Shown here: positions 18,646-27,392 of the stretch, one piece after another
Layout of the letters: the number at the start of each line of letters is the position of its first letter
How positions within the stretch are numbered: position 1 is the stretch's first letter
Source of the DNA: Undibacterium sp. Jales W-56
Lineage (GTDB): Bacteria > Pseudomonadota > Gammaproteobacteria > Burkholderiales > Burkholderiaceae_D
Reading direction: 5' to 3'
DNA: 64,000 nt
Assembly (NCBI RefSeq): GCF_025548535.1
Contig: NZ_JAJLQW010000002.1
Span: 186,001 to 250,000 of the forward strand
Notes under the pieces: generated by a model
The model's database searches: none
The model's input: the letters and a program-made list of their open reading frames with translations, nothing else
Told to the model about the DNA's origin: nothing
Program-made: the position numbers and the translations under genes

Positions 18646-21600
18646 TCAGACCGGCTTTTTTACCCGGAACCAGGCCGCATACAAGGCGGGTAAAAATAAT
18701 AAAGTCAGTGCGGTTGCGATGATCAAACCGCCCATGATCGCTACTGCCATCGGCCCCCAGAACACCGACCTGGATAATGGAATCATCGCCAATACCGCTG
18801 CCGCTGCAGTCAGAATAATCGGACGGAAACGTCTGACCGCCGATTCAACGATTGCATCCCAGGCAGGCGCTCCGGCTTGAATATCCTGCTCAATCTGGTC
18901 AATCAAGATCACTGAATTGCGAATGATCATACCGAACAGGGCAATCACACCGAGCTGCGCAACAAAACCGAAAGGTCTTTGCAATAACAGTAAAGCCATC
19001 GCCGCACCAGCCACGCCCAGCGGACCCGTCAGGAACACCAGCAAAGAACGCGAGAAACTATGCAACTGCAGCATCAGCAAAGTGAAGATGATGAAAATGA
19101 CCAAAGGTACATTAGCGGCGATCGATTCTTGCGCTTTACCGCTATCTGCAGCCGCACCTGCCAGTTCAATCTTATAGCCAGGCAAAAGCTCCGAACGTAT
19201 CTTATCCAGCTTAGGTGAAATCTGACTGGAAACCGTCGGCCCCTGAATACCGTCGACCACATCGGACTGGACTGTAACTGCCCATTCACGCCCTTCCCGC
19301 CAGACCACACCCGGCTCCCAGACCAGTTTAATCCGCGCCAATTGAGATAAAGGTACGGACTTACCGCTAGCCGTTGGAATATTAGCGTCGCCCAATGCGT
19401 TAACGGTTGAGCGTTCGTCAACAGGCTGGCGAACGACGATATCGATCAATTTATTATCGTCCCTAAATTGCCCCACCGTTGTGCCGGTCAAGATTGTATT
19501 CGCAGCACGCATCACTGTCTGCGAGGTGACGCCCAAAGCACGCAACTTGTCCTGATCCAAATCGATACGGACTACTTTTACAGACTCGTTCCAGTTGTCG
19601 TTGACACCAATCGCATTCGGATTGGTACGCATGACGTCTTTTACGCGATCAGCAATTTCACGGACCTTGGCCACTTCCAGGCCTGTAACCCGGAACTGAA
19701 CCGGATATGGCACGGGTGGTCCATTCGGTAAAATCTTCACGCGACCACGCACCTCAGGGAAATCAACTTTGAATGCCCTCACAATTTTTAAACGCAGTGC
19801 TTCCCTCGCCTTCAGACTTTTAGGCAATACAACGATTTGCGCGACGTTAGTCTGAGGAAAAATCTGATCCAATGGCAAATAGAAACGCGGACTACCGGTG
19901 CCAACATAACTGGTAACGCTTTCTACGTCGTCTTGCTTCTGAATGAAGTTTTCAAATTTTTTCGCTTGCGCTTCAGTCGCGGCAAACGCACTGCCCTCTG
20001 GCAACCACAACTCAACCATCAATTCAGGGCGGCTTGAATCCGGGAAGAATTGCTGCTCAATGAATTTGAATCCGAAGATACCCAAGCCAAACACGCCTAA
20101 GGTAATCAGGATCGTTGTTTTACGCCATTCAACGCACCAATTCACTAATTTGCGGAAACGTGAATAAAACGGCGTATCAAACAATTCATGATGGCCATCG
20201 GCATTCGCCGCAGGTTTTACTTTAAGCAACAAATAGCCCAAATATGGCGTGAATAAAACCGCAGCCAACCAGGAAATAAGCAAGGCTAAAGCATTCACCG
20301 AGAACATAGAAAACGTGTATTCACCGGCAGCGGATTTAGCCAAACCGATCGGCAAAAATCCTGCTGCGGTAATCAAGGTGCCAGTCAACATCGGCATCGC
20401 GGTTGAGGTGTAGGCGAAAGTCGCGGCATCAAAACGGGAGAAACCTTCCTCCATTTTGCGCACCATCATTTCGACCGCAATAATCGCATCATCAACCAGC
20501 AAACCAAGGGCAATGATCAAGGCCCCGAGAGAAATTTTATGCAGATCGATGTCGAAGATACGCATAAACAGGAAAGTCACCGCCAATACCAAAGGAATAG
20601 TTAAGCCGACAACCAGACCTGGCCAGATATCCAGTCGAAAGGGCTTGGTATGCAACCCCAGCGCCAGAAAGCTCACCGCCAGCACAATCACGACGGCTTC
20701 AATCAGCGTATGCACAAACTCGCCAACCGACGAAGCCACCATTTTTGGCTGATCTGAAACACGTTCAATCTGGATACCGACAGGCATTTTGCTCTTTACA
20801 TCATTCATGACCTTCTGCAAATTTTTGCCCAAGTCAATGATATTGCCGCCTTTTTCCATTGAGATGCCAAGGCCGATCACTTCTTTGCCGTTAAAACGCA
20901 TCTTGTCCTGCGGAGGGTTCTTGTACTCGCGCTTCACCGTTGCAAAATCCCCAAGACGGAAGGTCGTACCATTTGCCCGCAACTGCAGATTTTCCAAATC
21001 CTTGACAGTCATTAATGCGCCGGAAATTCTGACTTGCAAATTATCACTGCTCGTCGTCAATACGCCAGTCGCTTCGACCGTGTTTTGGGAATTGATCTGA
21101 CCGACAATCGCCTCAAAGGAAACGCCTAATTGAGAGAATTTTTTCTGAGAAAATTCAATATTAATTTTCTCGTCCTGAACGCCAAACAACTCAACCTTGG
21201 AGACCGTTGGAATACGCAAGAATTGCTGACGTACGAAATCGGCATATTCCTTGACCTGCTCATAGGTAAAACCGTCTCCGGACAACGCAAAAATAGAGCC
21301 GTAAGTATCGCCGAATTCATCGTTAAAAAATGGCCCTAATACGCCTGACGGCAGGGTGTTTTTTATATCGCCGATTTTTTTACGCACCTGATACCAGGAT
21401 TGCGCTGTTTCTTTTGGCGGCGTCGATTCGCGCAATTGCAAAATAATTAAAGTTTCGCCAGGTTTGGAATAACTGCGAATCTTGTCGATGTAGGGTGTTT
21501 CCTGAAGCTTTTTCTCAAGTTTATCCGTGACCTGATCCGCCATCTGCAATGCAGTTGCGCCCGGCCAAATCGCCCGCACCACCATCGCACGGAAAGTAAA

Positions 21601-21738
21601 CGGCGGATCTTCATCCTGCCCCAAACGGCCATAACTCAGAATGCCGCCCAATAGCAAGACGACCATCAGGTAACGCGTCAGCGGAATGTGCTCCAGCGCC
21701 CACCTTGACAGGTTGAAACCTCCTGAGGATTCGCTCAT
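18646..21738 (-). CDS. RND-family efflux permease (AcrB-type)
   Basis: The 1030-residue inner-membrane pump has the RND layout: TM1 (about 22-40), a large periplasmic loop, a TM2-TM7 bundle (about 340-560) including GLLVDDAIIAVEMMVRKME with the paired Asp residues of the proton relay, a second periplasmic loop, and a TM8-TM12 bundle. Early sequence (WALEHIPLTRYLMVVLLLGG, GQDEDPPFTFRAMVVRAIWPGA) resembles the TriC/MexK branch rather than AcrB itself. The start overlaps the end of the fusion-protein gene by 4 bases. No TolC-type channel or regulator is adjacent. Substrate unknown. Confidence 0.92.
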   Translation of the reverse strand: MSESSGGFNLSRWALEHIPLTRYLMVVLLLGGILSYGRLGQDEDPPFTFRAMVVRAIWPGATALQMADQVTDKLEKKLQETPYIDKIRSYSKPGETLIILQLRESTPPKETAQSWYQVRKKIGDIKNTLPSGVLGPFFNDEFGDTYGSIFALSGDGFTYEQVKEYADFVRQQFLRIPTVSKVELFGVQDEKINIEFSQKKFSQLGVSFEAIVGQINSQNTVEATGVLTTSSDNLQVRISGALMTVKDLENLQLRANGTTFRLGDFATVKREYKNPPQDKMRFNGKEVIGLGISMEKGGNIIDLGKNLQKVMNDVKSKMPVGIQIERVSDQPKMVASSVGEFVHTLIEAVVIVLAVSFLALGLHTKPFRLDIWPGLVVGLTIPLVLAVTFLFMRIFDIDLHKISLGALIIALGLLVDDAIIAVEMMVRKMEEGFSRFDAATFAYTSTAMPMLTGTLITAAGFLPIGLAKSAAGEYTFSMFSVNALALLISWLAAVLFTPYLGYLLLKVKPAANADGHHELFDTPFYSRFRKLVNWCVEWRKTTILITLGVFGLGIFGFKFIEQQFFPDSSRPELMVELWLPEGSAFAATEAQAKKFENFIQKQDDVESVTSYVGTGSPRFYLPLDQIFPQTNVAQIVVLPKSLKAREALRLKIVRAFKVDFPEVRGRVKILPNGPPVPYPVQFRVTGLEVAKVREIADRVKDVMRTNPNAIGVNDNWNESVKVVRIDLDQDKLRALGVTSQTVMRAANTILTGTTVGQFRDDNKLIDIVVRQPVDERSTVNALGDANIPTASGKSVPLSQLARIKLVWEPGVVWREGREWAVTVQSDVVDGIQGPTVSSQISPKLDKIRSELLPGYKIELAGAAADSGKAQESIAANVPLVIFIIFTLLMLQLHSFSRSLLVFLTGPLGVAGAAMALLLLQRPFGFVAQLGVIALFGMIIRNSVILIDQIEQDIQAGAPAWDAIVESAVRRFRPIILTAAAAVLAMIPLSRSVFWGPMAVAIMGGLIIATALTLLFLPALYAAWFRVKKPV

Positions 21739-22955
21739 TTGGCGACTCCTGTCGTAGCAACATCATTTCCGGCAGCAGCGCTGACTTTTTCAGAATTTTT
21801 ATCTAAAGCCTTCTCCACACTGCCCGGATCCACGCCGAGAATCGTCACTTTTTGCCCGACTTTCAGCAAATTCACGCCTGCAGTGACCACGTTTTGTCCT
21901 GGCGTCACGCCCTTGGCAACTAAAATATCTTGTCCTGCAGATCCCGCAACGATCACGGGGCTTAGCTTGACTGCGCCACCGTCAACAATCCATACGGAAG
22001 TCGTATTTTTGTCGTTGAACAGCGCCGTCATCGGCAACCGGATCATTGCGTTCGGATTCTTGGCGGCAAATGTGACATAAGCGGTCATGCCCAACTTGAC
22101 GTCTTTAGCAGTTGCCGGCAGTGCCAGTTTTGCCGTGAAAGTGCGTGTGACCGGATCGGCAATGGGCGACAACTCACGCAATTTGGCCGTCAGCACTTCC
22201 CCTTGATTCGCCCATAAACGCACCCGGATATCGGAGATTTGCCGTATCGAATTCACTTTATCTTCTGGAATACCGACAACTACATCAGTCTCACCAGTCT
22301 GCGCCACACGCACTACGGAGGTACCCGTCGCAACAACCTGCCCGACTTCAGCATCGATCCCGGTCACTACGCCGTCGACATCCGATATTAAAGTCGTATA
22401 ACCCGATTGATTGGTCTGATTTCTATAGGAGGCGAGCGCCTGTTCGTAGCTGGCTTGCGCTGCTTTATAGGTAGTGACTTTGCTGTCCAGCACAGCGGCT
22501 GCGACAAAATTTTTCTCTCTTAAATCTTCATAGCGTTTCAGCTCAGCCTTTGCCAGATCACGGTTACTCTCGGCAGCAGTAAGTCCGGCCTTGGCTTGCG
22601 ACTGCGCCAAGGCCAGGTCTTGCGGATCTAACTGCATCAAGACCTGGCCGCGCTTAACCACGCTGCCGACATCAACCTTGCGGGCGACGATCTTGCCGCC
22701 CACCCGAAATCCCAAACGCGATTCAATCCGCGGACGCACTTCCCCGGAGAATTCTGCCGATTGATCGGCCCCGTCCGTGCTCGCTTTGACCACCCTCACA
22801 GGACGTATATCCTCGGTTTTTTCGGCTGGCTTTGAACATCCCGCCAACAAAACCAAAGCAAGAACAGGTAAAAAAGCAACCGGCTTTCCTTTAAACGAAA
22901 GCGCGCTGACCAGCCTGGCTGTGTCATTAAAAACATTTTTTTGCGATGTGGGCAC
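21735..22955 (-). CDS. RND periplasmic membrane-fusion lipoprotein
   Basis: HlyD/AcrA-family adaptor of 406 residues. It begins with a long lipoprotein signal ending in LVLLAGC, then RPVRVVKA, a barrel-sandwich half (LGFRVGGKIVARKVDVGSVVKRGQVLMQLDPQDL), an alpha-hairpin (about 125-185) and the second half motif SDVDGVVTGIDAEVGQVV. The start is GTG 22955, supported by AAAGGAAA about 8 bp upstream. It forms an operon with the RND pump and connects it to an outer-membrane channel encoded elsewhere. Confidence 0.92.
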   Translation of the reverse strand: MPTSQKNVFNDTARLVSALSFKGKPVAFLPVLALVLLAGCSKPAEKTEDIRPVRVVKASTDGADQSAEFSGEVRPRIESRLGFRVGGKIVARKVDVGSVVKRGQVLMQLDPQDLALAQSQAKAGLTAAESNRDLAKAELKRYEDLREKNFVAAAVLDSKVTTYKAAQASYEQALASYRNQTNQSGYTTLISDVDGVVTGIDAEVGQVVATGTSVVRVAQTGETDVVVGIPEDKVNSIRQISDIRVRLWANQGEVLTAKLRELSPIADPVTRTFTAKLALPATAKDVKLGMTAYVTFAAKNPNAMIRLPMTALFNDKNTTSVWIVDGGAVKLSPVIVAGSAGQDILVAKGVTPGQNVVTAGVNLLKVGQKVTILGVDPGSVEKALDKNSEKVSAAAGNDVATTGVAK

Positions 22956-23218
22956 GGGAGTTTTCCTTTACTATGCTGGCTACAAAAGCCAAGGTTATTC
23001 GTTGAAGCGTAGTATGAATTGCCACTTACTGCGATTCTATACCTGGAGCGCGCTGCGAATTGTGGCCCATCGCGGTGACGAATGGGACGCGAATCAGCCG
23101 ATTCAATACAGTTACTGACTTAATGGTTAGTAATTATAGTGGCGAGTCCTTTTTTTGCCAATGACTTTTGAGTCATTAATTTTATACCCGCATCATATCC
23201 TCAAATTCAAGCATAAAC
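22956..23218. promoter_or_regulatory. Divergent promoter region between the efflux operon and hpnC
   Basis: 263 bp with no gene. A weak candidate promoter toward hpnC is TTACTG (23112-23117) and TTATAG (23134-23139) with a 16-bp spacer. Confidence 0.3.
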
Positions 23219-24028
23219 ATGTCTGTAGAACACTACGAAAACTTTCCGGTCGCATCATTGTTACTCCCGGCACGCTTACGCCCTGCGGTAGAGGCCATCT
23301 ATGCATTCGCCAGGACTGCGGATGATATTGCAGATGAGGGAGACGCAATGCCGGAACAGCGCTTGCTGGGCTTGTCGCAGTATGAAACAGAATTACGGCA
23401 GATCGAGACCAGTCAACCATCCGGAAATCCATTATTTGATCGCTTGCACAAGGTGATTCAGCAATACACCCTCCCCATGCAGGCATTTCGGGACTTGCTA
23501 TCAGCATTTAAACAAGATGTCACAACCACAAGGTATAACAGCTACGACGATTTGCTCGACTATTGCAAGCGATCTGCCAATCCGGTCGGCCTGCTGATGT
23601 TACATCTGTATGCGGCGGCGACACCGGAAAACAAGCGTGATTCGGACGCGATATGCTCGGCGCTGCAATTGATAAATTTTTGGCAAGATATCGCGATCGA
23701 CTGGGGAAAGCAACGTGTTTATGTTCCACTGCAAGATTTAATCGCGTTCAACATCGATGAAGCGCAGATCGCAAACCAGCTAAATAGTCCGCAATGGGCC
23801 GCCTTGATGCAGTTTGAAACAAGCAGAACAAGAACCCTGCTCATCAGCGGCATGCCCTTATGCAAACGGTTGCCGGGACGGATAGGCTGGGAGTTGCGCC
23901 TGGTGGTCCAGGGCGGCTTGAGGATATTGGAACGTATCGATGCAGTTGAAGGCGACATCTTTCATCGCCGTCCTCAATTAGGTAAAGCCGATTGGTTTGT
24001 CATGCTGTGGCGGGCCATCAAGATGTAA
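23219..24028 (+). CDS. hpnC: HpnC, squalene synthase-like enzyme (hydroxysqualene-forming)
   Basis: Trans-isoprenyl diphosphate synthase fold, 269 residues. Two Asp-rich Mg-diphosphate motifs are present: RTADDIADEGD near residue 38 and NFWQDIAIDWGKQRVYVP near 155. The opening HYENFPVASLLLPARLRPAVEAIYAFAR is typical of HpnC. In the characterised bacterial route HpnD makes presqualene diphosphate from two farnesyl diphosphates, HpnC turns it into hydroxysqualene and HpnE reduces this to squalene. Here hpnC is separated from hpnDE by about 2.5 kb. No clear ribosome-binding site precedes the ATG. Confidence 0.92.
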   Translation: MSVEHYENFPVASLLLPARLRPAVEAIYAFARTADDIADEGDAMPEQRLLGLSQYETELRQIETSQPSGNPLFDRLHKVIQQYTLPMQAFRDLLSAFKQDVTTTRYNSYDDLLDYCKRSANPVGLLMLHLYAAATPENKRDSDAICSALQLINFWQDIAIDWGKQRVYVPLQDLIAFNIDEAQIANQLNSPQWAALMQFETSRTRTLLISGMPLCKRLPGRIGWELRLVVQGGLRILERIDAVEGDIFHRRPQLGKADWFVMLWRAIKM

Positions 24029-24210
24029 AGGCCTGAAAACTCAGAGATACAGCCGCGATGTTTGCGATAGCAGAGGTACTTAGCTACCAGGCTAATGACA
24101 TGCGTTCATTACACCCTGTTTCACAATTAATCGATCAAAAACCTGACTGGATCTCACTATCCCGCTATGATGCGTGGTGAATAATTCAACGATTACCGAA
24201 CTCACACAAA

Positions 24211-24405
24211 ATGATCATGCAACGTATTTATCTGTTTTTAGCAATTGTTTGTACTACAGTGCTAATCAACGGCTGTACCGTTTTGGCTGTCGCGGATGCC
24301 GCAGTCTCCACCACAGTCAAAGTCGGTAGTGCCGTCGTCGGTACTGCGGTGGATGTGACCGCGGCAGGCGTAAGAACTGTTACCAATAGCAATAAAGAAA
24401 AATAA
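24211..24405 (+). CDS. Small conserved lipoprotein
   Basis: A 64-residue protein with an N-terminal hydrophobic signal and a lipobox (VLINGC, Cys22), followed by a Val/Ala/Thr-rich segment with the pattern VADAAVSTTVKVGSAVVGTA and a short charged tail. Such small lipoproteins recur in Proteobacteria without known function. ATG 24211 or ATG 24217 could be the start. It probably sits at the cell envelope. Confidence 0.75.
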   Translation: MIMQRIYLFLAIVCTTVLINGCTVLAVADAAVSTTVKVGSAVVGTAVDVTAAGVRTVTNSNKEK

Positions 24406-24466
24406 TCCTCAGCATTGCAAATTCACAACTTTCTTCCTACGATTTTTTCTGCGATAGCTCAACGAC

Positions 24467-25171
24467 ATGCCAACCGAATTACAGATCGCCGAACATCGCA
24501 AAGCGCAGCAAGCTGCGAAACTGGCAATGGTCTATCTTACCGGCGCAATCAGCGCCGACGATACGGAACAAAGTATCGCGCGCAAAGCGCATGAATTTTT
24601 ATGTGACGCCGGCTATCAGGAAACCTGGTATTACCAGTGTCCGGCTTTAGTGCTACTGGGTTCCAGAAGTTGCGTGTCAATCTCAGGACGCGATTATCAG
24701 GCCAGTACCGAGACAGTAGGCTCATCCAACCTGATTACGATTGATCTCAGCCCCGCCAGGAGCGAGTATTGGGGCGATTATGCGCGTTCACTGGTTGTCG
24801 AGGACGGCAAGGTCATTGAGCAACCTAAACAACTTGAGTTTAAAAACGGCCTGCATTTCTTGCAGCAACTACATCAGCAAATGCTGCGTCTGGTAAAACC
24901 AAGCACGACGTTCGACCAGTTATTTGAATGGGCCAATGTGCGTATCCGCGAAAGCGGATTTGTGAATCTCGATTACCGCGGCAATGTAGGGCATAGCATC
25001 GCGGCCAGCCGGGATCATCGCCAATTTATCGAAGCCCGCAATTGCGCCAGATTAGGCGATGTCCCCTTCTTTAGTTTTGAACCTTTCGTAAGACTCAAAG
25101 GCGGTCGCTGGGGTTTCAAACACGAGGATATCTTCTTCTTTAACCAAGACGGGCAATTGCAAAGTCTTTAG
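24467..25171 (+). CDS. M24 family metallopeptidase-like protein
   Basis: 234 residues with the pita-bread fold of methionine aminopeptidase/prolidase relatives. All five metal-ligand positions can be placed: Asp93 (TIDLSP), Asp104 (YWGDYARS), His176 (GNVGHSIA), Glu205 (FFSFEPFV) and Glu220 (WGFKHEDIFFF), so catalysis is plausible. It lacks an N-terminal creatinase domain. The substrate is unknown. It is followed by a strong terminator. Confidence 0.85.
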   Translation: MPTELQIAEHRKAQQAAKLAMVYLTGAISADDTEQSIARKAHEFLCDAGYQETWYYQCPALVLLGSRSCVSISGRDYQASTETVGSSNLITIDLSPARSEYWGDYARSLVVEDGKVIEQPKQLEFKNGLHFLQQLHQQMLRLVKPSTTFDQLFEWANVRIRESGFVNLDYRGNVGHSIAASRDHRQFIEARNCARLGDVPFFSFEPFVRLKGGRWGFKHEDIFFFNQDGQLQSL

Positions 25172-25197
25172 CTGATTAAAGATTAACACCTCAATGG

Positions 25198-25230
25198 AAA
25201 AAGCCGGCGTCAATGGATGCCGGCTTTTTT
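25198..25230 (+). terminator. Intrinsic terminator after the M24 gene
   Basis: AAAAAGCCGGC stem with its complement GCCGGCTTTTT plus extra wobble pairs; a T run follows on the plus strand and an A run on the other side, so it could act bidirectionally with the convergent lipoprotein gene. Confidence 0.88.
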
Positions 25231-25278
25231 ATCACCCATTCAGCCTGAAATTCAACCTGAGGAATGAGCGTTTTTAAA

Positions 25279-26151
25279 TTAGTTATTTACGCAATTAATC
25301 GCAATATTGCTGGCGCCTGTCAGATTGCTTAACAAGGCTGTTCCGGCACCGCCAGTGACAGTACAGGTTTGACCCGCAGGTTGCGTGGTGACGGTGACTG
25401 CGTAGGTTTGTCCGTCAACAATCGAATTGGCAAAGGTGAATTTGCCATTCGCAGACAAATACAGCAGATCCGTTCCATTGTCAGCGATCGTCACGGTTTT
25501 TCCAGAACCTAAACCCGTCAGTGTCACGGCTACCGGCACGCTGGCAATACATTTCACCAATACATTATTGGCACCGGTCAAATTGCTGTTATCAACGGTA
25601 CCCGTGCCATTTTGCACGGTGCATGTCTGTGCCGGGGGTTGCGCACCTACTGTTACCGCATAGGTTTGCCCGCTAGGAATATAGAAGGCAAATGTAGCAG
25701 CGCCATTCGTAGACAGGATCAATTTGTCAACATTAACGTTAGTGTTAAAGTTGTTATAGAGGGTAACCGCTCCTGCAGTTAATCCTGACAAAGTGACCGT
25801 AACCGGGACCTTTGGCACGCACTTAACTGAAATATTGGTCACCGCTGCATCGCTGCTCATATGGCCAGAACCGTTCGCCACCGTACAGTTAACCTGAGCT
25901 GGCTGGCTGCCGACCGTAATATTGTAATCCGCGTTGCTAGCGACCTTGAATGAAAATGGGCCATCCACAGTAAGTGCCTGTTTGTAACCGGCAGTATCAA
26001 TTAACACCAACTGGCCACCTGATGTTGTCCCGGAACCCAGGCCAGTCACCGTGCCGCCGACTGTCGTATAGACAAAGCCGCCACATGCCGCCAAGGCGAG
26101 AATCAAGCCTGCCGCCAGGGCGAAGAAGCTCATTTTTTTCATTGTATTCAT
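25279..26151 (-). CDS. Lipoprotein of three tandem beta-rich repeats
   Basis: 290 residues from ATG 26151 (an earlier in-frame TTG exists at 26163). A lipoprotein signal ends in LALAACGG. The rest is three repeats of about 80-85 residues sharing VTLxGLxxG, a GxFxF segment, YxVTVGxQPxxQxCTV, NGxGT, NLTGAxNxxVKC. Each repeat has conserved Cys residues likely to form a disulfide. This looks like a stacked Ig-like or beta-sandwich surface lipoprotein. No function is assigned. It is Thr/Val/Asn-rich and on the opposite strand to its neighbours. Confidence 0.8.
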   Translation of the reverse strand: MNTMKKMSFFALAAGLILALAACGGFVYTTVGGTVTGLGSGTTSGGQLVLIDTAGYKQALTVDGPFSFKVASNADYNITVGSQPAQVNCTVANGSGHMSSDAAVTNISVKCVPKVPVTVTLSGLTAGAVTLYNNFNTNVNVDKLILSTNGAATFAFYIPSGQTYAVTVGAQPPAQTCTVQNGTGTVDNSNLTGANNVLVKCIASVPVAVTLTGLGSGKTVTIADNGTDLLYLSANGKFTFANSIVDGQTYAVTVTTQPAGQTCTVTGGAGTALLSNLTGASNIAINCVNN

Positions 26152-26558
26152 TCGATATTCCAAATTGGTCTAGGTCAAACAGGAGAACTGATCTTAGCTA
26201 TCAATATGACTTATACATAAGCGCAAAATTTCAGCGAGTTCGTTCAGCAAGTTCGTAATGGTATATGAGCTTGGGTCAAAAAGTGCATGTTTGATACAAA
26301 AAGCCTGATTCCGCTTACAAACTATTACAAGTCACGAGCATGGGACTACGCTGATCCATCGGCATTTACAAAAGAAATTTGCCGCATTCCGCTGATAGAA
26401 TTTTCCGGATACGCCAATTATTTTATCCGCCAGCATTTGTGGTCTCCGCCGCAGTCGGTTAGCATAGCGGCTTTCATGCAAGGATAACGGCACCCAGGCC
26501 AGTCTTGCCTGAGATATCCAATTTGACCGCATTCTAACCGCCTAATTACGCATCCCGT
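26152..26558. other. Intergenic region upstream of hpnD
   Basis: About 400 bp. Two overlapping 66-codon open frames exist on opposite strands (26287-26487 plus and 26332-26532 minus). Neither has a ribosome-binding site, a recognisable family or a clear coding signature, so I list no gene. Promoters for hpnD and for the divergent lipoprotein should lie here. Confidence 0.5.
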
Positions 26559-27392
26559 ATGTCTCCAGACGAATATTGCCAACAGAAAGCAGCGCAAAGC
26601 GGCTCCAGTTTTTATTACAGTTTTTTGTTTTTGCCCCAGGAGAGACGCCTCGCCATTACGGCGCTATACGCGTTTTGCCGCGAAGTCGATGATGTGGTAG
26701 ACGAAAGCACTGACGATACCGTCGCGCGCAGCAAATTGAACTGGTGGCGCGGTGAACTCAAAGCCATGCTGGCAAACAGTCCTACGCACCCCGTGACGAA
26801 AGCCTTGCTGCCGCATATGACCCGCTTCGCCTTGGACGGCGCGCATTTGCAGGCCATCATCGACGGTATGGAGATGGATTTAAACCAGACCCGCTATCTC
26901 GATTTTATCGCCCTGCAAAAATACTGCTGGCATGTCGCAGGCGTGGTCGGCGTTTTATCCGCCAGTATTTTTGGCATCAGCAATCCACAAACCAAAGAGT
27001 TTGCCGAGAAACTGGGACTGGCATTCCAGATGACGAATATCATCCGCGATGTCGGCGAAGATGCCCGCAAAGGGCGCATTTATTTGCCAGTCAATGAGTT
27101 GCAACAGTTCAAAGTCACTGCGGCAGATATTCTGAATGCGCGTCATAGTCCCGAATTTGCAGCACTGATGCAGTTCCAGTACCAACGTGCCCAGCAACTT
27201 TACGACGATGCGTTTGCCTTATTGCCTCAGGAAGACAGGAAGGCGCAACGTACCGGCCTCATCATGGCCGCTATTTACCGTGCCTTGCTGGTTGAAATCC
27301 AACGCGATGGCTTTCATGTCCTGAATCAACGCATTTCTTTAACGCCCATCCGCAAACTCTGGCTGGCGTGGATAACCTATATCCGTGGTTAA
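26559..27392 (+). CDS. hpnD: HpnD, presqualene diphosphate synthase
   Basis: 277 residues of the squalene/phytoene synthase family. Motifs: first Asp-rich region CREVDDVVDE near residue 45, second NIIRDVGEDARKGRIYLP near 165-182, and the N-terminal SSFYYSFLFLPQERRLAITALYAF. It condenses two farnesyl diphosphates to presqualene diphosphate. Its stop overlaps the GTG start of hpnE by 8 bases, so the two are coupled. Confidence 0.93.
   Translation: MSPDEYCQQKAAQSGSSFYYSFLFLPQERRLAITALYAFCREVDDVVDESTDDTVARSKLNWWRGELKAMLANSPTHPVTKALLPHMTRFALDGAHLQAIIDGMEMDLNQTRYLDFIALQKYCWHVAGVVGVLSASIFGISNPQTKEFAEKLGLAFQMTNIIRDVGEDARKGRIYLPVNELQQFKVTAADILNARHSPEFAALMQFQYQRAQQLYDDAFALLPQEDRKAQRTGLIMAAIYRALLVEIQRDGFHVLNQRISLTPIRKLWLAWITYIRG

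Noticed and set aside
26287-26532. Small open frames in the gap before hpnD
   Set aside because: No ribosome-binding site, no family resemblance, overlapping frames on both strands.
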